Shown: one piece after another, positions 1-5,401 of the stretch
How the letters are laid out: the number at the start of each line of letters is the position of its first letter
Numbering within the stretch: position 1 is the first letter of the stretch
Origin: Candidatus Kariarchaeota archaeon
GTDB taxonomy: Archaea; Asgardarchaeota; Heimdallarchaeia; Heimdallarchaeales; Kariarchaeaceae
DNA: 6,082 bases
NCBI GenBank assembly: GCA_016839545.1
Contig: JAEOUB010000162.1
Coordinates: 1 to 6,082 of the forward strand
Direction of reading: 5' to 3'
Notes under the pieces: model-generated
The model's database searches: none
Told to the model about the DNA's origin: nothing
The model's input: the letters and a program-made list of their open reading frames with translations, nothing else
Made by a program: the position numbers and the translations under genes

Positions 1-205
1 ATCCCTCGGCATCAATAGATTGTGGAAGATCATAGTTGACCTGGGATCTCATCTCCATAGTCATGTGGCTTAGGTCATGATAGAACTCATCTGTGCTTAT
101 CTTGGAAATCGTATATCCGTGCTTTTCTACCGCTTTAACCAGTTTGTTGGAAAAATATGTCTTTCCTGCTGCTGTGGGACCTGAGATAGCCAGAATGTAG
201 ACCAC
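1..205 (-). CDS. P-loop kinase, uridine kinase/phosphoribulokinase type (N-terminal part, cut by window edge)
   Basis: Sixty-eight N-terminal residues are visible; the rest lies beyond the left edge. Residues 2-8 form a hydrophobic first strand (VYILAIS), followed by a Walker A motif GPTAAGKT at residues 9-16. Residues 38-45 (TDEFYHDL) and the following NYDLP stretch at 57-61 match the uridine kinase pattern DxFYxxL...NFDHP, where the Asp acts near the acceptor nucleoside or sugar. Family knowledge: such enzymes transfer the ATP gamma-phosphate to a nucleoside or similar small substrate in the cytoplasm. The start is taken as GTG at 205 because it is the only usual start codon between the in-frame stop at 248-250 and the Walker A; no Shine-Dalgarno sequence precedes it, so a short-leader or leaderless mRNA is likely. 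It is divergent from uvrC. Other small-molecule kinases of the same fold remain possible, as the specificity regions are not in view. Confidence 0.75.
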   Translation of the reverse strand, partial: MVYILAISGPTAAGKTYFSNKLVKAVEKHGYTISKISTDEFYHDLSHMTMEMRSQVNYDLPQSIDAEG

Positions 206-307
206 AATATTGTGTTGAATTGTAACTATTAGACAATAGTGCTTGTATTATAATTTGCTGTCCTCTAACCATAATATTTTGATGACATAAGATTGAGGAT
301 ATATTGC
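206..307. promoter_or_regulatory. Divergent promoter region between the kinase gene and uvrC
   Basis: This 102-bp gap separates two outward-facing genes. ATTATAAT at 247-254 is its own reverse complement and could serve as a TATA element on both strands. For uvrC it would place transcription initiation near 275-278, giving a leader of about 30 nt that contains the GAGG ribosome binding site at 295-298. For the kinase it would place initiation near 225. A perfect inverted repeat, ACTATT-agac-AATAGT (225-240), lies between this element and the kinase start and could be an operator or chance. The assignment is inferred from composition and spacing only. Confidence 0.45.
295..298 (+). promoter_or_regulatory. 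Ribosome binding site that decides the uvrC start
   Basis: GAGG lies nine bases before ATG 308. A longer reading from TTG 293 would place this site inside the coding region and leave no site in front, so ATG 308 is preferred. The GIY-YIG domain also begins at a normal distance from ATG 308. Confidence 0.6.
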
Positions 308-2176
308 ATGGATGATGCTACACGCCTAGAACGGATTGAGAAGCAATTGAAAGTGCTTCCTCAGCGACCGGGAGTTTATATCATCTATGATATTAGTGAT
401 GAAGTCATCTATGTTGGCAAAGCCAAGGTCCTTGCTAATAGAGTGCGATCTCATTTTGCCAAAAGTACTGATTTCTCGAAGTCAAGAGTGATCAGAGAGC
501 AAGGAGCGAGGATTGAAGTTCACGAAGTGAGTACTGAGAATGAAGCTTTACTACTGGAGTATAATATGATCCAGGAACATCAACCTCCACTTAATACCAG
601 ATATACCGATGGGAAAACGTATCCTTACCTTGAAGTTACAACAGGTGAACAGTGGCCCCGTTTTATTGTCACTCGGGATCGTACGAGTCAAGACTCTGTC
701 TTTCTTGGACCCTTTTCTGATGTGGGTGCTGTGAAACGATCCCTTCGTTATGTCCTCAAACTCTTTCCTGTGGCAGATTGTCAGAAAGAGATTCATCTGG
801 GAGATGCTCAGGATTGGGCAAAGACCTGTATACGACGTCGGACTCGTCAATGTATGAGGCCATGTGAAATCGATGTAGATGCAGACGAATACCAGGATAA
901 TGTGCAGCAGGTAATTCACTTCATGGAAGGTAAGTTACCTCAGGTTGTGGCTGATGTTGAGTCGAAGATGATTGATGCCAGTAAATCATTGGAATTTGAG
1001 AAGGCTGCCAAATACCGAGATGTGATCAAATCGATCCAGCGGACGATGCAACGACAGCAAGTGTTTCTCGAGGGTGTAGAGGACAACTATGTACTTGTAG
1101 AGAGTGCCAATTCCAGTGAAATTAACTTCTCTCTGCAAAAGACAGAAGATAATAGAATAGTAAGAAGAGACAACTTGATGATAGAGAAAGAGGATTCAGA
1201 AGCCCCTACCAATATCATAGAACAATGTCTCGATTTTGTATCCAGCATTCTTCAACTGGATAAATCATCAACCCCTCCACTTCTGATTATTGATGGCCAA
1301 TACAGTGATGCTCTCCTGTCTGCTCTCTCTTCCTACCATGTGAGAGCTCGTGTTTCCAATTCAGACTTGGATCGACAACTGATCACCATGGCTAAACATC
1401 ATTCTGATAATCAACTTCAACGCAGGCTTCTTGTCCAGCGTGATCGGAGATTACCATCAAGGAAAGTAGAGGATTTGGGTAAATTGCTTGGTCTCGAACT
1501 TCCACCATACACTATCGATACCTTTGATGTTTCTACATTAATGGGTACCAACAATGTTGCATCTTGTGTGCGATTTTTGAATGGAAAGCCTCTGAAGAAA
1601 GGTTACCGAAGGTTCAAAATCATGACAGTAGAACAGCAAGATGACTTTGCCTCGATGTACGAGGCAGTATCGAGGCGATACCGTGAGATCACAGATGGAA
1701 TAGATCAGAAAGGTCTTCCAATTCCTGATCTGGTGGTGATAGATGGTGGTGCCGAACAACTAAAGCGTGCTAAGAAAGCTTTGGATGAGCATAATCTGGA
1801 CATTCCGGTGATTGGACTGGCCAAGCGCGAAGAGGAGATCTATCTTCCAGATGTGGAAACCCCATTGAATGAGGATAATAGCCGACCTGGGATGCTACTT
1901 CTCATGGCAGGGAGAGATGAAGCACATCGGTTTGCGGTAAGTTATCAGAGGACCTTACGGCAAAAAGAAGGTCTGAAATCAATCTTGGACGATATCCCAG
2001 GGGTGGGTCCGAAACGGAAATCAAAGCTATTGAAGACGTACAAGACTGTATCATCTGTTGCAAAAGAGAGTTCCGAGACACTTTCATCTAAGATCGGGAT
2101 CTCTTCAAAACTAGCATCTGAAATAATTGCTGCATGTCGTTCCTTCACTACACAGCAGGGAAGAAGACGACGATAA
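308..2176 (+). CDS. uvrC: UvrABC system protein C (excinuclease subunit, dual-incision nuclease)
   Basis: A 622-residue protein, close to the usual UvrC length (about 600). Domains in order: GIY-YIG nuclease at 18-97 (PGVY 21-24, YVGK 35-38, R45, E84, N96), the centre for the 3' incision; a four-cysteine cluster C158, C174, C182, C186, matching the cysteines reported to bind an iron-sulfur cluster in E. coli UvrC; a UVR motif at about 210-245 (FEKAAKYRD) that contacts UvrB; a divergent linker; an RNase H-like domain with FDVS (D407), D445/D446, VVIDGG (D479) and DEAH (H540), matching E. coli D399, D438, D466 and H538, the centre for the 5' incision; and a C-terminal helix-hairpin-helix pair from about 560 (IPGVGPKRK). 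Both active sites look intact. One oddity is Gln547 where many UvrCs have His (FHR to YQR). It acts in nucleotide excision repair with UvrA and UvrB, neither encoded here. It is probably a single-gene unit. Confidence 0.96.
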   Translation: MDDATRLERIEKQLKVLPQRPGVYIIYDISDEVIYVGKAKVLANRVRSHFAKSTDFSKSRVIREQGARIEVHEVSTENEALLLEYNMIQEHQPPLNTRYTDGKTYPYLEVTTGEQWPRFIVTRDRTSQDSVFLGPFSDVGAVKRSLRYVLKLFPVADCQKEIHLGDAQDWAKTCIRRRTRQCMRPCEIDVDADEYQDNVQQVIHFMEGKLPQVVADVESKMIDASKSLEFEKAAKYRDVIKSIQRTMQRQQVFLEGVEDNYVLVESANSSEINFSLQKTEDNRIVRRDNLMIEKEDSEAPTNIIEQCLDFVSSILQLDKSSTPPLLIIDGQYSDALLSALSSYHVRARVSNSDLDRQLITMAKHHSDNQLQRRLLVQRDRRLPSRKVEDLGKLLGLELPPYTIDTFDVSTLMGTNNVASCVRFLNGKPLKKGYRRFKIMTVEQQDDFASMYEAVSRRYREITDGIDQKGLPIPDLVVIDGGAEQLKRAKKALDEHNLDIPVIGLAKREEEIYLPDVETPLNEDNSRPGMLLLMAGRDEAHRFAVSYQRTLRQKEGLKSILDDIPGVGPKRKSKLLKTYKTVSSVAKESSETLSSKIGISSKLASEIIAACRSFTTQQGRRRR

Positions 2177-2485
2177 TCACATTGCTCGAATGATCTTGAC
2201 CATTTCCTTGAGTAGAGCTCGTTCTTCACTGGATACAATCTTATCAGTTCTGGCCTTTGCATATGCCTTCTCGATGATCTCCATCCTCCCCTCAAAGAGC
2301 TCTTTTTCCTCTTTGGAGTCAATTTTGCCATCAGCCTTTGCTTTCTGGAGCAGATGACTGTACTTCTCAATATCGGAGATAATTGAGATCATCAATTCCT
2401 CCTCATCAGGCGTCAGCTTTCCATCTTTCATGGCTATGGCCTTCAGTTGATCCCATATTGCCTCACGCTCTGCCTGATCGACCAT
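2177..2485 (-). CDS. Small TerB-like helical protein with three acidic repeats
   Basis: A 102-residue, soluble, charged, all-helical protein without signal peptide or membrane segment. Three similar units are visible: KDGKLTPDEEEL near residue 20, ADGKIDSKEEKEL near 51 and TDKIVSSEERAL near 80, spaced 29-31 residues apart. Each starts with an Asp-containing turn and runs into an Glu-rich helix. This ADGxIxxxE pattern is typical of TerB/DjlA-N-like domains, known from tellurite-resistance and membrane-stress modules, where acidic residues can bind metal; the biochemical role of small stand-alone forms is unknown. The third unit has lost the Gly (DK instead of DG). Its stop (2177-2179) directly follows the uvrC stop, tail to tail. 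No clear ribosome binding site lies next to ATG 2485; an AGGAAGAG stretch is 21 bases upstream, too far for normal use, and an in-frame stop at 2504-2506 limits earlier starts. The TerB-like label is by motif only. Confidence 0.72.
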   Translation of the reverse strand: MVDQAEREAIWDQLKAIAMKDGKLTPDEEELMISIISDIEKYSHLLQKAKADGKIDSKEEKELFEGRMEIIEKAYAKARTDKIVSSEERALLKEMVKIIRAM

Positions 2486-2522
2486 AATACCAAATGAATA
2501 TAGTTACTCTTCCTGATAAGCA

Positions 2523-2686
2523 TTAGTTCTTTCCAAGTAGGGATTGCTGTAATATTGCAAGTAATTGCATACCCGCTTCAGCAGGTTCTACACGCCGTGT
2601 AGAGAGAGTATCCTCTGAATACCAGGTCAAAAACCATGTACAAGGTTGAGTTCTTCTAATTTATTCATCCGCCGGTAAATCGGGCT
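2523..2686 (-). pseudogene. Remnant of a winged-helix DNA-binding regulator (5' truncated, frameshifted)
   Basis: Reading the minus strand from 2686 gives SPIYRRMNKLEELNLVHGF and then a stop (2627-2629). The first part has the look of a winged-helix recognition helix and the following strand (compare the common xTIYRRLxKLEELGLV pattern). A -1 shift at the T5 run (2629-2633) continues the frame for 35 more residues: LTWYSEDTLSTRRVEPAEAG and then MQLLAILQQSLLGKN, ending at TAA 2523-2525; VEPAEAGMQLL resembles the closing 'T.aG..ll' helix of MarR/ArsR-like domains. Upstream of 2686 the same frame is broken by a TAA (2687-2689) and a TGA further up, and I cannot find the rest of the DNA-binding domain. 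Seen: the reading frames and stops. Inferred: decay of a regulator once located between the half-UvrC gene and the TerB-like gene. A missing T in a homopolymer could explain the frameshift but not the other stops. Confidence 0.45.
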
Positions 2687-2754
2687 TTAGAGTAGAAGTC
2701 AAATTTTGGTACAATAGTTGCTTGACACAGACTGATACAGTCTCCACATGTAGT

Positions 2755-2759
2755 AAAAA
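2755..2759 (-). terminator. Short oligo-T tract after the half-UvrC gene
   Basis: On the minus strand a T5 run starts 12 bases after the TAG stop at 2772-2774, without a hairpin before it. In archaea oligo-T runs of this kind can end transcription by themselves. A perfect inverted repeat AGACTG-ata-CAGTCT (2729-2743) follows it rather than precedes it, so it is not a bacterial-style terminator. Weak call based on position. Confidence 0.3.
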
Positions 2760-2771
2760 CACTCTATTCTA

Positions 2772-3500
2772 CTATTTCAAGCCCAATCTACCAATTGCCT
2801 TCAAGTAGTCTCGTATCTTGGCAGCCTGTTCAAAATTCTGATTTGATACATGTGTCCCCATTTCTGCTTCTAAGTGCTCTACAAGTTCAGGGTCATCTCC
2901 CTGGAAGAAGGAGATAAAACCCTCCATCGCAGTCCTGTACTCATCAGCATCAACCTCTACCTCGCAGGGCCGCATACACTGTCTAGTCTGCCTCCGTATA
3001 CAGGTCTGCACTATCTTGTGATCATCCCCCAGGATGACCTCCTTGCCGCAGTCTGCAATCCTGTAGTGATTGGCAGCCACACTGAGGACCACCTGGATAT
3101 GGTGGGTCTTGGGAAAGGGTCCAAGGATCACCTCGTCATCTTCCTCGATATACTTCTTCTTACGTGCCCTTGGAAAGTCCTCATCATGAAACACTTTCAC
3201 AAAACGGTACTGCTTGATACCTTTTCGAGGACCATTTAGTGCTGGATAGTGCTCCTGTATCAGTTCCAGCTCCCTCCGGGTGGCATCGATCTTGGAGTCA
3301 AAGACCTCGACATCCACCGACCGCATATATTTGGCAATCATCTTGTTACGGTTGCTCTCCTTGCTTACGAGGTGATTACGGATTTTCTCCTTGAGATTAT
3401 TTGCCCGAGCAACATAGATGACCTTACTGTCCTTGTCGCGGATCAGATAGACACCTGGCGTCTCAGGTATATCCCTCAGCTGCTTGAAGATGTCCATCAT
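2772..3500 (-). CDS. Half-length UvrC paralogue: degenerate GIY-YIG domain, Cys4 cluster and UVR motif
   Basis: A 242-residue protein that aligns with the first ~245 residues of the neighbouring UvrC and then stops; the RNase H-like and helix-hairpin-helix parts are absent. The GIY-YIG-like domain (residues 11-90) keeps PGVY 15-18, the Tyr of YVG, E77 and N89, but YVGK has become YVAR (29-32) and the catalytic Arg is Lys39. The four cysteines C151, C167, C175, C179 are all kept with the same 16-8-4 spacing as the full UvrC, and the surrounding text (TCIRRQTRQCMRPCE, VDADEY) is nearly identical. A UVR motif closes the protein (FEQAAKIRD, 223-231). E. coli Cho is a known short UvrC homologue, but Cho is an active nuclease and lacks the UVR motif, so this is a different design. 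Role unknown: a weak 3' nuclease, or a non-cutting partner or competitor at UvrB. ATG 3497 is an equally possible start; the nearest purine-rich site is 14 bases away. Confidence 0.85.
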   Translation of the reverse strand: MMDIFKQLRDIPETPGVYLIRDKDSKVIYVARANNLKEKIRNHLVSKESNRNKMIAKYMRSVDVEVFDSKIDATRRELELIQEHYPALNGPRKGIKQYRFVKVFHDEDFPRARKKKYIEEDDEVILGPFPKTHHIQVVLSVAANHYRIADCGKEVILGDDHKIVQTCIRRQTRQCMRPCEVEVDADEYRTAMEGFISFFQGDDPELVEHLEAEMGTHVSNQNFEQAAKIRDYLKAIGRLGLK

Positions 3501-3573
3501 ACAAGCTCAAAGCTTCCCCTGTAGATAAGGCTTCAAGATTGCGGATGTTCCATAGGTACCAATGAATGGGCAG

Positions 3574-3580
3574 AAAAAAA
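3574..3580 (-). terminator. T7 tract, probable transcription terminator of the mscS pair
   Basis: On the minus strand seven T residues follow a region with inverted repeats, 140 bases beyond the stop of the second MscS gene and 74 bases before the half-UvrC start. AGCGCC/GGCGCT arms (3622-3627 and 3590-3595) can form a stem whose 3' arm ends nine bases before the T run. Either an oligo-T archaeal terminator or a structured attenuator would look like this. Confidence 0.5.
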
Positions 3581-3581
3581 G

Positions 3582-3656
3582 TGTGGCTCAGCGCCCATCT
3601 TACTCCTCATAGCGATGATTAGGCGCTCGGGGCATGTGGTGTCTTCATAGCCACAT
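3582..3656 (-). repeat. Overlapping inverted repeats that could form alternative RNA folds
   Basis: Three pairings can be drawn. First, ATGTGG (3651-3656, minus strand) with CCACAT (3634-3639), loop of 11. Second, AGCGCC (3622-3627) with GGCGCT (3590-3595). Third, TGTGGC (3650-3655) with GCCACA (3582-3587), directly before the T7 tract. The first and third share the same 5' arm and so exclude each other, as antiterminator and terminator arms do. No known riboswitch class was recognised, and an open reading frame crosses the same bases, so the repeats may be partly coding. Confidence 0.4.
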
Positions 3657-3719
3657 AGAAGGGGGAGATTCTCAAGTTTTAATCTTATCTGAACTATCCT
3701 GCACTTTCCGTCTTTCTGG

Positions 3720-4508
3720 TCAGTGGAATTGCAGGCTTATTTTGTCGAGAAAATCAGTTTTGTGTCTGAGAATGGTCATGGGATCGTCTGCTTTGAGGAT
3801 AAAACTGAATTCAAACCGGTGGTTGATGGTGTAGGGCAGGTATGTGGGCCTGTAGCCAAATATATCCTGGTACTCCTCACATATGCTATCCAGTCTGTCT
3901 ATAATGTTCCTGTAGTCGATGAGAGGTGTTCCCCAGACAAACGTGTACTTGGTGACCTCGGTGTCATCAAATTGTTGTTTGATGCTATCAATGAAATTCT
4001 CTGACTTTGAGGTTGAGGTAATTGGCTGGTCATAGTTGATGATGGATGATCCAAGGATCTTCTTATTCGGTATTGATTCTACCATTCCATCGAAGTTGAG
4101 TAATCGGGTGTAGTTTAGTGATATTTCTATAACCACCCCTTCAGATGCCCCAATTCGCACAAGATCATTGACAGAGAAAGGCTCAGTTGTCAGGATATAC
4201 AGTCCTGATACAAAATTCTGGATAGTATAGATTGAGGCGAATGACAGCACAGAGCCGAGTATGACAGAAAGCCCAATCACAGTACTCTCTGCCAGGTTAA
4301 GTACGACAATAGTGATGTAGATCCAGACCATGGCGAGTGCAAATCGTGTCAGCACTTTGATAGCATTGAACAGGTCTGCTGGCAACTGTTTACTGTCAAC
4401 CACTCTGGTGAGCAGGAATAGCAGTATTTTATTGAATATGTAGAGCAGACCAAGAGAGATGACAACAATCAGGAAAATTCCCTGAGTGGAAATATTGTCA
4501 AGTATCAT
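3720..4508 (-). CDS. MscS-family mechanosensitive ion channel, second gene of the pair
   Basis: A 262-residue membrane protein. Hydrophobic segments at about 10-33, 52-71 and 76-106 give the three-helix MscS core; the third is the pore helix, with NFVSGLYIL at 98-106 leading into the beta domain. The beta domain has EPF (109-111), the turn VRIGASEGVV, the ISLNYTRLL stretch and IPNKKIL at 146-152, followed by a soluble C-terminal alpha/beta domain. MscS channels are heptamers in the cytoplasmic membrane that open under membrane tension and release solutes on osmotic downshift. Its ATG overlaps the stop of the upstream MscS gene (ATGA), and a strong AGGAGGT site sits six bases before it inside the upstream gene, so the two are one operon with coupled translation. 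The usual Arg of the RPF motif is Glu109 here, which reverses the charge below the pore helix. It is an evident paralogue of its upstream neighbour throughout. Confidence 0.9.
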   Translation of the reverse strand: MILDNISTQGIFLIVVISLGLLYIFNKILLFLLTRVVDSKQLPADLFNAIKVLTRFALAMVWIYITIVVLNLAESTVIGLSVILGSVLSFASIYTIQNFVSGLYILTTEPFSVNDLVRIGASEGVVIEISLNYTRLLNFDGMVESIPNKKILGSSIINYDQPITSTSKSENFIDSIKQQFDDTEVTKYTFVWGTPLIDYRNIIDRLDSICEEYQDIFGYRPTYLPYTINHRFEFSFILKADDPMTILRHKTDFLDKISLQFH

Positions 4509-5401
4509 GTGGTTACCTCCTGTAACTCGGCAAATACTGACTGATAGAGATCTGCCAGAAATGCGCCGTGATTATGTACCAAGGTGATTGGTTCTGATGC
4601 AACGAGTATGACCTGCATGTCCTGGCGGAAGATATTTTTACCGAAATAGTAGCGAGGCATGAATCCCAGCTGTTTCTTCCACCTTTTGCAAAGTGCATCC
4701 ATTCTCTCTACCACGCTGCTCAGGGCGATGTCAGGGCTGACAATATTCAGTTTCAGCTGGATTTGAAATGAGTATTTAGTAAACTCATCAGATTCACTCA
4801 GTTCCTGCTTGAATTCTTGGAAAAATCCCTTTCCATCTCTGTATGACAGTTCAGATGCCAGCTGGTCAAAGTCCAAGTCGTGACCTACCTGGGATCGACC
4901 CTCCAATTCTCGTAGTCTCATGGTACAATTCAACAACTTGGCGTCGAGCAATGTCTTGTTTGGTACAAGGATCACAGTCGAGTCCATACCTATAAGCTTT
5001 GTATAATTGAGACCGATTTCAGTAACTATGCCTTCTATCGATCCCACCTGAATGAAATCACCAATTCCAAATGGTCTGACACCAATCAAATAGAATCCGG
5101 CAACAACATTTCCCACAGCTACTGCAAGACCAAATCCGATGGTGGTTCCTATCAATGCAGAGAAGCTGAGAAATGTAGTTGATTCGACCTCGAAAATGAA
5201 CAGTGTGGCAAGAATAACCAGTATAAGCTGTGCTGTGGATATCAAGAGTTTTACCAAGTTTTTTGCCTCAAAATTCCGTCTTGTGGAACGCTTGTCCAAC
5301 CTCCGTTTCAGAAGTCTACCTCCCAGCCAAATGAGACTGATTGTGATGGTGAACAGAAGGATTTTCAGAATAAGAGGGGGTGAGGTATCAACGTACCACA
5401 T
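4505..5401 (-). CDS. MscS-family mechanosensitive ion channel, first gene of the pair
   Basis: A 298-residue membrane protein with three hydrophobic segments (about 8-31, 49-70 and 77-106) and a Gly/Ala-rich pore helix, GFGLAVAVGNVVAGFYL at 89-105, containing the Gly-Asn hinge region. The MscS signature follows: RPFGIGD (109-115), VGSIEGIVTEIGLNYTKL and VPNK (146-149), then a soluble C-terminal domain of about 150 residues. A basic stretch (KRRLDKRSTRR, 32-42) between helices one and two would stay on the cytoplasmic side. The start ATG 5401 is supported by AGGAG eight bases upstream (5410-5414). Role by family: a tension-gated efflux channel that protects the cell on osmotic downshift. The two paralogues share the layout and a C-terminal pattern (RMDALC/RLDSIC, then SEPITLV/DDPMTIL), which indicates a tandem duplication followed by divergence. 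Confidence 0.92.
   Translation of the reverse strand: MWYVDTSPPLILKILLFTITISLIWLGGRLLKRRLDKRSTRRNFEAKNLVKLLISTAQLILVILATLFIFEVESTTFLSFSALIGTTIGFGLAVAVGNVVAGFYLIGVRPFGIGDFIQVGSIEGIVTEIGLNYTKLIGMDSTVILVPNKTLLDAKLLNCTMRLRELEGRSQVGHDLDFDQLASELSYRDGKGFFQEFKQELSESDEFTKYSFQIQLKLNIVSPDIALSSVVERMDALCKRWKKQLGFMPRYYFGKNIFRQDMQVILVASEPITLVHNHGAFLADLYQSVFAELQEVTT
4515..4521 (-). promoter_or_regulatory. Strong internal ribosome binding site for the second MscS gene
   Basis: AGGAGGT on the minus strand ends six bases before ATG 4508 and lies inside the last codons of the first MscS gene. It is the best Shine-Dalgarno match in the window and, with the ATGA overlap, suggests a controlled ratio of the two channel subunits. 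Confidence 0.85.

Noticed and set aside
293..307. TTG 293 as an upstream start for uvrC
   Set aside because: It would put the GAGG ribosome binding site inside the gene and adds only five residues ahead of the normal UvrC N-terminus.
2542..2569. Three ATTGC motifs spaced 10-11 bases apart, resembling helically phased binding sites
   Set aside because: They fall in the Leu/Gln/Ala-rich tail of the wHTH remnant (QLLAILQQS), which explains the recurrence without a binding protein.
2584..2596. GGTTCTA stretch resembling a tRNA T-arm
   Set aside because: No matching acceptor stem, anticodon arm or conserved T-loop sequence was found on either strand.
2722..2756. TTGACA followed by an AT-rich stretch, like a bacterial promoter on the plus strand
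   Set aside because: No -10 match lies 16-18 bases downstream, no plus-strand gene follows, and the region points into the minus-strand half-UvrC gene.
3610..3691. Possible archaeal C/D box guide RNA (GATGAT with a distant CTGA)
   Set aside because: The C box is incomplete, no paired D'/C' boxes are present, and the distance of about 70 bases is longer than typical.
3634..3834. Plus-strand open frame of 66 codons
   Set aside because: It mostly overlaps the conserved C-terminus of the second MscS gene on the other strand and shows no recognisable domain.
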